The notes: a model not told the origin generated them from the letters alone. DNA of 64,000 nucleotides from Papilionanthe hookeriana x Papilionanthe teres (GCA_022702705.1 CM040423.1:121825738-121889737); one strand, 5' to 3'. Shown: positions 23,261 through 35,951, counted from the first letter of the stretch. Numbers and translations are program-made.

Positions 23261-23340
23261 TGGCGCCTAAGCGCGAACCCCTCGGCGCTTAGCCGCGAAA
23301 TCTGGTGCTTAAGCGCCGGCACTCTGGCGCTTAGCCGCCA
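23261..23340 (-). promoter_or_regulatory. Paired palindromic modules upstream of A post-pol ORF 2
   Basis: Two adjacent inverted repeats built from ggcgcctaagcgcg/cggcgcttagccgc and ggtgcttaagcgccgg/ctggcgcttagccgcc. They lie 379 bp before the ORF start at 22882, the same spacing as in B. Confidence 0.55.
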
Positions 23341-23744
23341 GTTCCCAAATTTTCACAATTAAGGTATATGCACTAAATCACTTTGTTAATCACCCTTAAT
23401 TACTCCAGAATAATTATTTCTCCCCACATAATTCTTCCAATATTCCAAATCAACATTTAATATCCATTGATTCCACACAAATTTCACACAAACACAAACT
23501 TATATTAAAACAAACATAACACTTAATACAATTCTAGAATTTCTATCCACACATAAAAGATGAAATTCTCTAAATACAAGAGACTTTAATCTCAAACTGA
23601 TAAGTATACATCTCCAGGAGGTAACCATCACATCATCAGTATTAGTTAATAGTTAAATATAAACACTAAACACACCAAACATAACACACATGAACATTAA
23701 ACATAACACATTAGAACACTAAACAAATAAGGACAAAGCACTCT

Positions 23745-24148
23745 TAATTCCATTCTCCATTAGGCGGATTATATCCCGAACCGTTATGATTCTCATTTTA
23801 CCCTTCCGGAATATAAATCTGATAAAACGGACTATAATTGTTCATCCTTAAATCATCTTCTTCAATCCATTTGTTCTTCAGAAACATCGCCTTATCTGCT
23901 TCTTTCGCATACCTTGAATGACTGAATTGCATCTTGAGTTTTCATCCCATGTGCTCCAAATGCAGATTACTTTCATGGATTTTTGGTTCCATTGAAGTCA
24001 CTCGGGCTTCAATTTTTGCAATTATTTTAGCAATCCCTTGAATACTAACAGCGAGATATCCATTGAATAACACTTTAGCACTATCACTAACGAACTTAAT
24101 CTTGTCAGAATCTTGCTTCTTCATAGTCTCATTCTCCCAGGAAGACAT
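23745..24148 (-). pseudogene. Post-pol ORF 1, element A
   Basis: Homologue of 16342-16746. It starts MSSWENE, keeps the coil IIAKIEARVTSMEPKIHESN and the PFYQIYIPEG end, and stops at 23745 at the same distance. A TGG-to-TGA change after HLEHMG (about 23943) and another stop after IPEG break it. It probably made a small coiled-coil protein. Function unknown. Confidence 0.6.
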
Positions 24149-24352
24149 GGTGCACTCAAAACTCTCTTCTTAAGACTGAGAAATGAAAAAAAAGACTTGG
24201 GGCAAGTGTTTTTTCTTAAATCAGGTCCTTTTTATAGACTTGGGAATTACTAAAACTACCCCAAGACGTTTTAAAACTCCAAAATAACTTCCAAAACCAC
24301 TTCCCCATGATCTAGGCTTCTAGAACCTCATTTTTCACGTTTTTTATAACTA

Positions 24353-24391
24353 TGGCGCCTAAGCGCCAACCAATCGGTGCTTAGCCGCCAG
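24353..24391 (-). promoter_or_regulatory. Palindromic module upstream of A post-pol ORF 1
   Basis: tggcgcctaagcgccaacc and gtgcttagccgcca form an inverted repeat 205 bp before the ATG at 24148. It corresponds to 16103-16141 in B. Confidence 0.5.
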
Positions 24392-24639
24392 AGCTCAATT
24401 TAGCACAGGTCTGTTAAGTGTCCAAATTTTCATTCTGACTCCTCTAAGTCATCAAATAAGGTCAAAAAAACTCTACTAAAGTTTAAAAACTCGAAATTAC
24501 TACCACTAAAAACATAAAAATAAACTAAACCAAGCAAACAAAGCACACAAAACAAACATTAAGCAAAGCACACCGATAATTATGGGTTGCCTCCCAAAAA
24601 GTGCTTGTTTTAACGTCTTCAGCCTGACATACCCATAAC

Positions 24640-25736
24640 TCATTCTAAGTGACCCAACATAAAATTATTATCAGATTTAGATTTATTAACTAAAAAATAT
24701 GGTTTAAGTCTATGTCTGTTAACTTTAAATATTTTTCCAGTCTTAGGATCTTGAATATCTACAACTCCATAGGAATAAACTTTTATCACAATAAATGGAC
24801 CCATCCACCTGGACTTAAGTTTTCCAGAAAATATTCTCAATCTAGCATTATACAGTAAAACGTTTTGTCCTGGTACAAGATTTTTATTAAGAATCTTCCG
24901 ATCATGCCATAACTTCATGTTTTCCATATAAATCTTAGCATTTTCATAAGATTCATTCCTTATTTCTTCAAGCTTATTCAATTGCAATAATCTCTTTTCA
25001 GTACTATGTTTCAAATTATAATTGAACTCTTTAATAGCCCAATAAGCTTTATGCTCAAGTTCAAAAGGTAAATGACAAGCTTTTCCAAAAATCAGCCTAT
25101 ATGAGGACATTCCTATAGGTGTTTTGTAAGCAGTCTTATAGGCCCACAAAGCATAATCTAGTTTGATTGACCAATCCTTTCTATTTGGATGAATAGTTTT
25201 TTCCAATATTCTTTTAATTTCACGATTGGATAATTCAACCAAACCACTTGTCTGTGGATGATAAACAGTAGCAATGCGATGATTAATATAATATTTCTTT
25301 ACTAACTTTCCAATAATTATATTTCTAAAATGACTTCCCCCATCAGTTATGATTACTCTTGGTATTCCAAATCTGCAAAATATATTCTTTTCTAAAAACT
25401 TTGCAACACTTTGAGCATCACATCGAGGTAAAGCAATAGCTCAATCCATTTGTAAACATAGTTTACTGCTATCAAAATACAAACATTTCCGAAAGATGGT
25501 GTAAATGGTCCCATAAAATCTAGTCCCCAAACATCAAATATTTCAACTTCCAACATATAATTAAGGGGCATCTCATTTCTTCTAGAAATATTACCTACAA
25601 GCTGACATCTATCACACTTTTTAATATAAACATTCACATCCTTAAAAATTATAGGCCAATAAAATCCTGATTGTAATATTTTATATGCAGTTTTATCACT
25701 TCCAAAATGTCCCCAATAATCAGAATCATGATATTT
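24640..25736 (-). pseudogene. Integrase, element A
   Basis: Order on the minus strand: the HHCC zinc finger (YHDSDYWGHFG, then KCDRCQ at about 25620); core Asp 1 in WGLDFMGPF (about 25520); Asp 2 in [12 protein letters not shown] (about 25340); Glu in [11 protein letters not shown] (about 25215); and a C-terminal part with [14 protein letters not shown], ending at the stop at 24640. All three catalytic residues are present. A stop at the start of this segment (25736) and a frameshift between 25440 and 25250 disable it. About 55% of pol downstream of RT is intact by eye. The same product as 15109-15853 and 38357-39480. Confidence 0.88.
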
Positions 25737-26639
25737 TTAAATAATTTCATAAGTCTCTTCCAAAGGTACACATCTTTGAATCATAAGATCCTTTCCTTGT
25801 TTATATAAAAATGGGTCATCCCAAAAATAAGTCTTAGCATCAAACAAAAATTTCTTCTTTTCTTGGTATGTCAAACCATAGGGTATAATATTACTAACAA
25901 TAAAGTTTACTATGTCTGCATTCCACGGAACATGCCATTCTTTAATAGTGAACAGTTTTTCATCAGGAAAATATTCATTAATCTCTTCAATATCACAGAG
26001 AGATTTTTTAATTTCAAGCCTGGACAAATGATCAGCAATTTGATTATCAGAACCCTTCCTATCTACTATCTCAAAATCAAATTCTTGCAAAAGAAGAATC
26101 CATCTTATCAGTATCGGTTTTGCATCATTTTTCTTCATTAAGTATTTAATAGCAGAAAGATCAGTATGCACCACACATTTAGTTCTAATTAAATAGGATC
26201 AAAATTTATCAAAGGAAAATACTATAGCTAATAACTCTTTCTCAGTAGTGGTATATTTAATTTGAGCTTCATTAAGAGTTTTACTAGCATAATAAATTAC
26301 TTTGAAAATTTTATCATATTTTTGACCTAAAACAACACCAATAGCATAATCACTAGCATCACGCATTAATTCAAAAGGTTTTTCCCAATTTGGTGAAATT
26401 ATTACAGGTGCAGTGATTAAATTTTCTTTTAATATTTCAAAGGCTTTACGGCAGTCATCATTAAAATTAAAAATTATATCCTTTTCCAGTAAACGACATA
26501 AAGATTTTGTAATCTTTGAAAAGTCTTTGATGTAACGCCTGTAGAATCCAACATGTCCTAAAAAACTTCTAATTCCCCTTATATTGGTTGGGCAAGGTAA
26601 ATTAGATATAACTTGAATTTTTGCAGGATCTACCTCCAA
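25737..26639 (-). pseudogene. RT connection and RNase H, element A
   Basis: RNase H degrades the RNA strand of the RNA/DNA hybrid. The segment starts with the RT thumb/connection (PCPTNIRGIRSFLGHVGFYR), then RNase H acidic residues in LMRDASDYAIG, TTEKELLAIVF and VHTDLSAIKYL, then the tether DHLSRLE typical of Ty3/gypsy pol. A TGA at about 26196 separates the two parts in one frame. An in-frame TAA at about 26654 precedes it. Confidence 0.88.
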
Positions 26640-26654
26640 ACCTTTTTCTGAAAT

Positions 26655-27478
26655 TTAATGTCCCAAAACAATTCCTCCTGCTACCATAAATTGGCATTTT
26701 TGCCAATTAATGACCAAATTAGTTTCTTCACAGTGTTTTAGAACTTTAGATAGATGTTCTAAACATGATTCAAACGAAATTCTAAACACTGAAAAGTCAT
26801 CCATAAAAACTTTAATCCCTTTTTCAATCAAATCACAAAAAATAGCCATCATACATCTTTGAAATGCAGGGGCATTACATAAACCAAAGGGCATTCTTCT
26901 AAAAGCAAACGTACCATAAGGACTGGTAAACATAGTTTTCTCTTGATCCTGAGGAGCAATTTGAATTTTGTGGTAACCAGTATATCCATCCAGAAAATAA
27001 AAGTATTTATGCCTAGCCAGTCTATCCAACATTTGATCTAGAAAAGGGAGTGGAAAATGATCTTTCCTTGTGGCAAGGTTTAATTTTCTATAATCAATGC
27101 ATATTCGCCACCCTGTAACTTGTCTTGTTGGTATCATTTCATTCTTTTCATTAACAGACACAATTACTCCTCCTTTCTTAGGAACACAGTGAATAGGACT
27201 AACCCATGCACTATCTGAAAAAGGGTAGATAATTCCAGCATCCAACCATTTTAAAAGTTCTTTCTTAACAACATCTTTCATGATAAGATTTAATCTTCTT
27301 TAGGATCAGCCTGCAGTTTGCATATATCTTCCATAAGAATTCTTTGCATACAAATTGAAGGACTAAGTCCTTTAATATCAACAATTATCCATCCAAAGGC
27401 TTTCTTGTGCTTCTTCAAAATTTCAAGCAAACTCTCTTCTTCTTTTTTAGTTATTTGAGAGGAAATTATAGCAGGCAA
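26655..27478 (-). pseudogene. Reverse transcriptase, element A
   Basis: Copies element RNA into DNA. Recognisable: KKHKKAFGW at the N-terminus; SDSAWVSPIHCVPKKGG; IDYRKLN; motif A with FYFLDGYTGYHKI; TSPYGTFAFRRMPFGLCN; and the catalytic box FMDDFSVF (about 26805-26782). Both catalytic Asp residues are present. One residue is missing in the usual NAPATFQRCM. A frame change lies at about 27285, and a TAA occurs in the GH-x-IS segment at 26654. Sequence style is Athila lineage of Ty3/gypsy. Confidence 0.9.
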
Positions 27479-27499
27479 GGTTGAGGATTCACCTAAAAA

Positions 27500-28394
27500 A
27501 CATACTTCAAATGATCAGGAAATATTTTTAACTCAAGTTCAGGAGGTTTTTCAATTGATGGACCATAAGATTCATCTTTCACAGTCATATCCAACAATTC
27601 AAAACTTTCACGAACATACTTTAAATCTTCCTCTTGAAAATCTTCAAAATCAAATAACTCCTCTTCTTACTTATATTCCCATTCTTCTCTTTCAGTTTTC
27701 TCTTCATAAGTTGATTTGAAATGACATTCATTTAAATATTCAATAACATCCATCCTATAACACTCATCTTCTTTACCTCTAGCAGGATATTTCATCAATT
27801 TTGAAATATTAAATGTAACAGTCTGATCACTAACCCTCATCGTTAATTCCCCTTTTTGCACATCTATCATGGCTCGCTCGTAGCTCGAAAAGGTCTCCCC
27901 AAAATTATGGGTATCTCTTTATCTTCCTCCATATCTAACACAATGAAATCCACAGTAATAATAAATTGATCCACTTTTACCAAAACATCTTCTATAACTC
28001 CTTTAGGATATGTGATCGAATGATCTGCTAATTGCAGAGTTACAATAGTTAGGGTTATTTCTCCTAGTCCCAGTCTTTTGAATATTGATAGAGGCATAAG
28101 GTTAACGCTTGCACCCAAATCATATAAAGCTTTTCCACAGAATCTTTCGCCGATTACACATAGAATTGTTAAACTACCAGGATCTTTAAGTTTTTCAGGA
28201 AGCTTTTTCTGAATTATCGCACTGCACTCCTCACTAAGTGCAACAGTCTCATTTTCTTCAAACTTCCTCTTTTTATTAAGAATATCCTTCATAAATTTCG
28301 CATAGCATGGCATTTGTTCTAGGGCTTTAGCAAATAGAATATTTATGGTAAGCTTCTTTAAAATCTCCAAGAATTTTGAAAATTGCTTATCCAA
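27500..28394 (-). pseudogene. Aspartic protease region and pol linker, element A
   Basis: The protease cleaves Gag-Pol. The active-site motif is DLGASVNLMPLSIFKRLGL (about 28110-28050), followed by VLDMEEDKEIPIILGRPF, the flap and C-terminal part of the fold. After a frameshift near 27868 the frame continues as DVQKGELTMRVSDQTVTF, then an acidic linker to RT (KPPELELK near 27540). The catalytic Asp is retained. Clear homologues are at 50890-51381 plus 48788-49009 (C) and 61271-61600 (F). Confidence 0.82.
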
Positions 28395-28400
28395 CTTTTT

Positions 28401-29847
28401 TTAACGAAGTCTCTGAGGAAATGGAGGTGGTGGTTTTTCTAAATAAACCTTAGGTGGAGAAATAGATCTTTTAAAACCTTTTGGAGCATCCTCTTTAAGT
28501 CTTTCAATCTCTTCTTTCTCTACTTCAGTTTCTTTCTGAATTCTAACTTCCAATTCTTTTCCAGTTCTCAGTTGAATTGCTTTTACTTGTTCTTTATTCT
28601 TTTCTCTTGGATTCACTTCAGTATTACTTGGAAGCATTCCTTGGGATCTATTACTTAAGGCATTTGCAATTTGTCCCAATTGATTTTCAATATTTCTGAT
28701 GGTTGCTTCTTGAATTTGTAATTGATTTGCCATATTTGATACTACTTCTTCCATAGACAACTTCTTCTCCTTTAATTGTGAAGCACTGTAATAACCTGAA
28801 GGATAAGTTAATCCATTATTATTATTACCTTTATTGTTCCAATTCCCCAATGGGTTTACTTGGAGGTTCCCCCATTGTTGATTAACACCACCCTGATTAT
28901 TGTTATTCCAGTTGAAATTTGGATGATTCTTCCAACCTGGGTTATAATAATTGGAATATGGGTTGTTAGGTTTTGATTATAGCATTCACAGTTTCTAGTG
29001 AAAAAGTATCAACCATTTGGCCTAATGAATTTTCTTCAATCATGAGATTTGGCTGAGAAAAATTCATCCCAAATTTGTCTATCTTCCTTGATACAGCAGC
29101 AACTTGATTTGTTAACATTGTAAAAGCATCATTTTCATAAACACTGGCTACCTTTTTAGGATTTAACCTTTTAGAAGGCCATTGAAAATTATTAATAGTC
29201 ATTTCTTCAATTAAAGCATAAGCATCAGAAAATGGTTTAGACATTAATGATCCACTAGCAGCAACATCGATGATTGATCTAAGAGATCCAACTAATCCAT
29301 TATAAAAAGTTTGAATTATTAACCAATCTGGTATCACATGATGTGGACATTTCCTGAGGAGATCTTTAAATCCTTCCCATGCTTCATATATTGATTCCCC
29401 TTCAAACTGACAAAAATATGTTATATCATTTCTCAACTTAGCAGTCTTAGATGGTGGAAAATATTTAGCAAGGAATTTTTGTGACAGTTCACCCCAATTT
29501 CTTATTGATCCAGGTGGTAACGAATTTAACCATATTTTAGCTTTATCCCTTAGTGAGAAAGGAAAAAGTCTAAGTCCAATAGCATCATCTGAAACACCAT
29601 CATATTTAAAAGTAGCACACAACTCTAGAAAATTAGCAAGATGCAAATTAGGATCTTCAGTTGTTTCTCCCCCAAACTGATTATTAGACACCATTTGGTT
29701 AATAACACGTTTAAGCTCAAAAGAATTAGCAGCTACAGCAGGGTTTTGAACACTACCACGAAGTTCATCTACTGTAGGGTTAACATAATCTCTTAAAGGT
29801 CTTAATTCTTGATGGATGTCAACATTTTGATCTTGATGATTTTCCAT
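28401..29847 (-). pseudogene. Gag, element A
   Basis: Structural particle protein. Starts MENHQDQNVD at 29847. The Retrotrans_gag-type core shows LHLANFLELCATFKYDGVS, FPFSLRDKAKIWLNSLPPGS and KFLAKYFPPSKTAKLRNDI (about 29660-29420). The C-terminal part is Asn/Gln-rich, then basic and proline-rich (KPPPPFPQRLR, ending at 28401). I see no CCHC zinc knuckle, in keeping with many Athila elements. A frameshift near 28970 separates the halves. A stop at 28398 separates Gag from the protease part. Confidence 0.87.
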
Positions 29848-30054
29848 TTCTTGAATATTTTTATCTTTTTCTGTATTTTTAATTTTTTTTTTCTGATAGT
29901 TCTTTCTAATTCAAAATTGTAAGGAACAAGTCCCTCAGATGTTGAACTACACATATAACAATAAAACAAAACAAAACACAACAAACTAACAAAAATAAAG
30001 AACATTAAAAATTAAAAAAATTTTAATTCTCTTTAAAATGCAATCATTTTTCTG

Positions 30055-30072
30055 TCCCCGGCAACGGCGCTA
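30055..30072 (-). other. Primer-binding site, tRNA-Asp type
   Basis: The plus-strand sequence tccccggcaacggcgcta matches the 3' end of plant tRNA-Asp (…CCCCGGCAACGGCGCCA) with one mismatch. It is 7 bases from the end of the 5' LTR. This is the known primer of Athila/Tat-type elements. Confidence 0.85.
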
Positions 30073-30078
30073 AAAACT

Positions 30079-31918
30079 TGACTCCACGCTGAATATTTAT
30101 ACTTGCAAATATGATATGGAAATTGGCAATGTCACCAAAAACTTAATCCCGCCTGATATATATATGCTTACGATTTTTATTTATAATGTGGATACTATGC
30201 AAGTATACATATCGTTTATCAAGTAATATAGGACTTTCTAATTAAGCCCCTAGATATCGAACCCACAACAAAAAGATAAAAATCTTTAAAGGAATCAAAA
30301 AATTATCTTTTTACTTTTTTAATGGTTTTTGAAAAGTATGTCTTGATTTTGAAAAGTTTTGAAAGTTGATTTGTATTTTGAAATTTCCTTAATAAAATGT
30401 TAAGCAAGAAATTAAAATTATAATAACTAATAACACTGTATGTAAAACATCATTAACTAGAATATCTTTTTATTTCCTTTTATGAAGTAGTAATAATTAT
30501 TAAAGTATTGTTGTGGAAATATTTAAATTTGTTGTGACAGATAGAAGCAAATGTGTTATTTACCCTTACTTAGTTCTATAAAGAACATATGTTAATTTGA
30601 ATTTTTTATGATTTTAAACATGGTTAGGCAGAGAAAATACCAGTCTCTCACTCTAGAGTTCCCTCGATTCCCACCAACTGGGAGCTAACTTCTCATAACA
30701 AAACTCAAAACTTCAAACCAAATTAGGGGGTTTTAGCCTGTCACTCTAAAATCCTCTAATTTTACTCCCTTCCATAAAAATATCTTCAAATATTACATTT
30801 AATTATATGGACTACAATTCTCACCCATATAATTTCATGTGATTATTACTAACTTTTATGAGACAATACCGCATTAGATCTTACATAATCTCAAGAAATT
30901 CTACAACTTAACAGGCTAAATTAAGAAGTAAACAAAGTTTTCAGAATCAATCTTCACAACTTCTTCCAAATTTAAACACTTATACTTTCCACAACAATTC
31001 TATATAAACTAAATATGTCTCTATTTAAGAAAGAAAAAGATAAAGTAAACTACTCAGAATGCATTGAGAAAATACAAAAAACACATTGATTTGAAATTAA
31101 AAACCATAAGAAAAAAACAAAAAAAAGTATTAATCAAAAAACTAAATGTAAGAACAAAAGTAAACACTTATCTGAAAAATTCTTTCCACAAGACTCAAGA
31201 AGTTCCTCTGAGACTTTAACTCTTCATTAAACTACTTCTCAAAGCAGATCTCCCAACTCTGATGACTCAGAATAAACTTCAGACTTTAATAGAAACTAAA
31301 CTAAAACAAAGAAAAGAAGTGGGATGAAGAAGACTTCACTCCGACCCTTTTCTCCTTTCTACTCTCTACTCCTACTCTTAATAAAAACTCTCACAAAATA
31401 AAAGTTAAATATTGTAAAAACTCTCTTCAAAATGCAAGTGGAAGAGAAAAAGAAAGAAAGAACCCTTCAAAATGCAAAGGAAGAGCCCCCTAATCTTTCC
31501 TAAGACTCTTTAAATATTAAACCAAAAGGTGCCTTGGTGTCTCTTCAAATGGGTCCAGATTCAATGTATCTACCAAAGAATGCACCCTTTCATCAAATTT
31601 GCCGCCCAAAGGAAGTTATGGAAGTTACCACCAAGAGTTGCATCCAATCCTCTTTGAAGATGGTGCCAAATTCAATTTAATCTCGATTTTTAATTGTGGC
31701 GGCTAAGCGCCGGCCCAGTGGTGCTTAGCCGCCAGTGCCAAAATTTTGATTTTTCATTTATTTGCTCCAAATTTAATCCAATTTTGCTCCTTTCATCGTA
31801 ACCATCCATTTTCATCATACATACAAGAAAAACACAAAATACCTTCCATTAAAGTGCAATATCATTAAAAATAGGTATAAAATTGTGCATAAAAATACTA
31901 TATATTTTAGGTGTATCA
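30079..31918 (-). repeat. 5' LTR of element A
   Basis: Minus strand: TGATACACCTAAAATATA at 31918, ending GCGTGGAGTCA at 30079, next to the primer site. The palindrome is at 31698-31733. Its end also contains an inner primer-site-like stretch (tttttggtgacattgcc) before the real one. Same length as the 3' LTR to within a base or two. Confidence 0.9.
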
Positions 31919-31923
31919 CTTAC
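31919..31923. other. Target-site duplication CTTAC, right of element A
   Basis: Pairs with 18359-18363. Downstream sequence continues B ORF 2. Confidence 0.9.
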
Positions 31924-32301
31924 ACTATACATTCAAAGTTTGGTTAGAGAGGGGAATTTGGTAGGAACTCTACTACTTCTGCTTCTGCTGCATCTACTTC
32001 TGATTCTACTACTTCACGTGCTACATAATCTACAGATTCATAGACTAGTTTGTTAAGAAATATTTTGAAGAAAGTGAGTTTTACTCATGAGCATATTAGA
32101 GATATTGATGGTAAAGCGGATAATGTGGAAAGATATATTGTAAAACATGATGAGTATGAGGAGAGTTATCAGCAATATTTGGATAGACTGATTAAAGGTG
32201 ATCAGAGTGCTGAGATGCCCCCTCATCCATTCTACATACCTTATGTGCCATCTAGGGATTGGAACAAGCAGGATGATGATGATGAGGAGGATGATGAGTA
32301 G
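31924..32301 (+). pseudogene. Post-pol ORF 2, element B, 3' part
   Basis: Continuation of 17603-18363 after element A. The Ser/Thr/Ala-rich linker has stops near 31950, 32025 and 32041. An intact stretch from 32050 then gives LLRN/ILKKVSF, a coil region, PPHPFYIPYVPSRDW and a poly-Asp/Glu tail ending at 32301. The same order is seen in A (21961-21740) and E (8410-8201). Confidence 0.75.
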
Positions 32302-33833
32302 ATTTGTGTTATTTGTTTTCATTGTGGTGTTGTTATTGATGTACTGATGTGTGTTTTGTTTAGTATTTAGTTTGATCATTATGTTGTGATGTTAACCTTG
32401 ATAGTATGCAGACTGTATTTTGTGTTATTTTTCTGTTATGCATATTCAGATGTATTGTTGTTGTTGTATTGATGTTTTATATGTTGCTTTGTGGTAGAGA
32501 TGTGTAATAGTAAATTTTTTTATGTGTATGTTAAGTCAAAGTTTTTGGTAGTGTGTACTTTAATTCAAAAACTGTTAGGAGATTAAAACCACTATAGGGA
32601 ACTTCTACTTAGGAAACTACATGTTTAAAATTTTTCAAATTCCACTATCATCCGTTATCTGTATCAGTCTGTTATTTAAGTTGGTGTGTATTTGTTTTGA
32701 AACCTCCACTACTGTAGCAGTCTTTTGAAATTTTTACTTTTCTTTATATAAAAATTGTTTTGAAAAACTAAATTTGATTTAATTTTACTCTTGTTATTTA
32801 AATTTTTATACTTGCATATTAGGATATTAAAAATTCTTGCAAGCATGATATGTTAGTTTTTATTTCTCACCCATGTATCATTTCTTATGCTTAAATGTTT
32901 TATCTTAACTAAAAATTAAAGTTTTGGGGGGGGGGGTGGATTTTAAAAACAAAGATTTTCAAAAATCTAAAATATTATTTGATTCTCAAGAATAATTAAA
33001 ATAAATCTTATTTTTATTGAGAACAATTATGTACATGAAATTATATTAGGGGAACAAAATTTTTTAATATAGAAATGAGTAATGGAATTTAGTTAAAATT
33101 TATAGTAATCATGAAAAACATAAAGTTAAAATTTTCTTAATAAAGAGGTGTTAAATAAAGTTAAACTATCTTTAGTAAGAAGTTTTTTATTTTTGGATAA
33201 ATAGAAGATTTGACTTTTATTCTTCAAAGCTTAAATTTCTTTTATTGAAGAGTAATTTTCAAATATTATTATTATGATTTTTAAGTGAAAGATGTATATC
33301 TTACCTTTATTTTAAATGGAAGGGTGGAATTCAAAATTATTAAAGGCCTATCCAGATATAGTAATCCTTGCCTTATTAAAAAATAAAGAAAAAGAGAAAA
33401 AAAAGAAAAAGTGAAAAATAGTATATGAAAAGGGAGGAGAAGCTTGAGGATTTAAGGGCCTAATCAAAAATTGGTTTCATACCTAAATTTTAAGATATAA
33501 TTCCAGAGAAAATCTAAAGCTTAAGGTTATATAATATAGTAAGTAAAATTCTTTTCAAATAAAGATTTTTAAGTGAGAAAAATAAGTGTTTGAGTCCTAT
33601 ATTTTGAAGAATCTACAAGTATTTCTGAATTAGATAGAAACTTATATTTGTCATTTTCCTTACTTAAGAACTTTCTAAACTTTAAGTTAGTTTTAATTAC
33701 TGAAATTTTTTCTAAATTGGACTATTCCATTTCTAGAACAAAATTTTGTTATCTTCCAAAGAAACTCATTACATAATTTGCATGCTAAAATGTTCTATGA
33801 GATTAACTGTCACTTGAGGACAAGTAACATTTT
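32302..33833 (+). other. 3' non-coding tail of element B
   Basis: AT-rich and without genes. It carries an 11-G run at 32926-32936 and tracks A's tail base for base over most of its length. I see no other structure. Confidence 0.7.
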
Positions 33834-33848
33834 AAGTTTGGGGGATTT
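33834..33848 (+). other. Polypurine tract of element B
   Basis: AAGTTTGGGGGATTTT immediately before the TG of the 3' LTR. Standard plus-strand primer position. Confidence 0.75.
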
Positions 33849-35652
33849 TGATACACCTAAAAAATATAGTATTTTTATGCACACTTTTATACCTATTTTT
33901 AATGATATTTCACTTTAATGGAAGGTATTTTATATTTTTCTTGTAGGTATGATGAAAATGGATGGTCATGATGAAAGGAGCAAAATTGGATCAAATTTGG
34001 AGCAAAAAAAAATGAAAAATGAAAATTTGGGCACTAGCGGCTAAGCGCCGCTGGGCCGGCGCTTAGCTGCCACAGTTAAAAATTGAAATCTAAAGGAATT
34101 TGGCGCCGATTTTAAAGGGGATGGGATGCAACTCTTGGTGATAACATCTATAACTTCTTTTGGGCAGCAAGTTTGAATGAAAGGGTGCATTCTTTGGTGG
34201 ATACATTGAATCTGGACACATCTAAAGAGACACCAAGGCACCTTTTGGTTTAATTTTTAAAGAGTATTAGGAATGACTAAGTGCTCTTCCACTTGCATTT
34301 TGAAGAGAGTTTTTATAGTATTTTACTTTTATTTTGTGAGAGTTTTTATTAAGAGTAGGAGTAGTGAGTAGAAAGGAGAAAAGGGTCAGAGTGAAGTCAT
34401 TATCTTCCCACTTCTTTTCTTTCTTTTAGTTTAGTTTCTATTGAAGTCTGAAGTTTATTCTGAGTCCTCAGAGTTGGGAGATCCACTCTGAGGAGTAGTT
34501 TAGTGAAGAGTTAAAGTTTTAGAGGAACTTCCTGAGTCTCGTGGAGAGAACTTTCAGATAAGTGTTTACTTTTGTTCTTACATTTAGTTTTTTAATTAAT
34601 ACTTGTTTTTGTTTGTTGTTTTTCTTATGGTTTTTAATTTCAAATCAGTGTGTTTTTGTATTTTCTCAATGCATTCTGAGTATTTTACTTTATCTTTTTC
34701 TTTCTTAAATGGAGAAGTAATTAGTTTATGGAGAATTGTTGTGGAAAGTATAAGTTTTTAAAGTTGGAAGAAGTTGTGAAGATTGATTCTGAAAACTTTG
34801 TTTACTTCTTAATTTGGCCTGTTAAGCTGTAGAATTTCTTGAGATTATGTAAGATCCAATGCGGTATTGTCTCATAAAAGTTAGTAAGAATCACATCCAA
34901 TTATATTGGTGAGAATTATAGTTCATATAATTGAATGTAATATTAGAAGATATTTTTATGGAAGGGAGTAAAATTAGAGGATTTTGGAGTGACAGACTAA
35001 AACCCCCTAATTTGGTTTGATGTTTTGAGTTTTGTCATGAGAAGTTAGCCCCCAGTTGGTGGGAATCGAGGGAAATCTAGAGCGAGAGACTGGTATCTTC
35101 CCTGCCTAACCTTATTCAAAATGATAAAAATTTCAAATTAACCTATGTTCTTTATAGAACCAAGTAAGGGTAAAGAACACATTTGCTTCTATCTGTCACA
35201 ACAAATTTAAATACTTCCACAACAATACTTTAATAATTATTACTACTTCATAAAAGGAAAGCAAAAGATATTCTAGTTAATAGTGTTTTACCTACAGTGT
35301 TATTAGTTATTATAATTTTAATTTCTTGCTTACCATTTTATTAAGAAAATTTCAAAAGACAAATCAACTTTCAAAACTTTTCAAAATTAAGACATACTTT
35401 CAAAAGCTATTAAAAAAATAAAAAGATAATTTTCTGATTCCTTTAAAGATTTTCATATTTTCCCTGTGGGTTCGATATCTCGGGGCTTAATCAGAAAGTT
35501 CTATATTACTTGATAAATGATACGTATACTTGCGTAGCATCCACATTATAAATCAAAATCATAAGCACATATATATATCTGGCGGGATCAAGCTTTTGGT
35601 GCAGTTGCCAATTTTTATATCATATTTGTAAGTCTAAATATAAGGTGGATCA
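33849..35652 (+). repeat. 3' LTR of element B
   Basis: TGATACACCTAAAA to GGTGGATCA, about 1.8 kb, TG...CA. Palindrome at 34036-34073, TATA-like taatttttaaagag at 34251, and a primer-site-like aagcttttggtgcagttgcc at 35591. The right flank is ggagt. The matching left copy is not in the window because B's 5' half is lost. Confidence 0.88.
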
Positions 35653-35951
35653 GGAGTAAACTCAACCATTTTTCTCTAACTAACACATACTCCATCTCAG
35701 TCCAGGGCACATTTAAATAAAACTCTCTAACAACTCCCATAACAGCATTCACAGTAAAATAACAAAATCATTCCCAGTTCTGCTCTGCAATTAACTGTTC
35801 TACAGAACTACCAGGATTATCAAAAGCTCGATCCTGGATACACTTCTTATTGTAAAGGTAAGAGTTAAAACAAAATTACGCTTTAACATTAACAATTTTT
35901 TCTTCATCAAAATCCAATTTTTCTCTTCCCTTTACTCATCCTTGGAGCCAT
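35653..35951 (-). pseudogene. N-terminal part of post-pol ORF 2, element C
   Basis: Starts MAPRMSKGKRKIGF at 35951 and shows the ORF 2 N-terminal pattern (…YFTVNAVMGVVREFYLN…), with stops near 35907 and 35878. It is cut at 35653, where the B 3' LTR ends, after roughly 100 codons. The remainder is not found elsewhere in the window. Confidence 0.6.

Larger units (their letters stand above)
18364..31918 (-). mobile_element. Element A: full-length, dead Athila-like Ty3/gypsy retrotransposon, minus strand
   Basis: 13,555 bp. In minus-strand order: 5' LTR (31918-30079), tRNA-Asp primer site, gag, protease, RT, RNase H, integrase, post-pol block, ORF 1, ORF 2, 3' non-coding tail, polypurine tract, 3' LTR (20204-18364). 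The CTTAC duplication proves a single integration into B. RT, RNase H, integrase and protease active-site residues are recognisable, but the frame is broken by several stops and shifts. By-eye LTR comparison shows roughly 8 differences in a 180-bp stretch and roughly 30 in the 240 bp next to the primer site, so it is not recent. Confidence 0.93.

Noticed and set aside
30055..30072. A tRNA-Asp gene
   Set aside because: Only the 18-base 3' end is matched, at the primer-site position. No anticodon arm or other tRNA parts are present.
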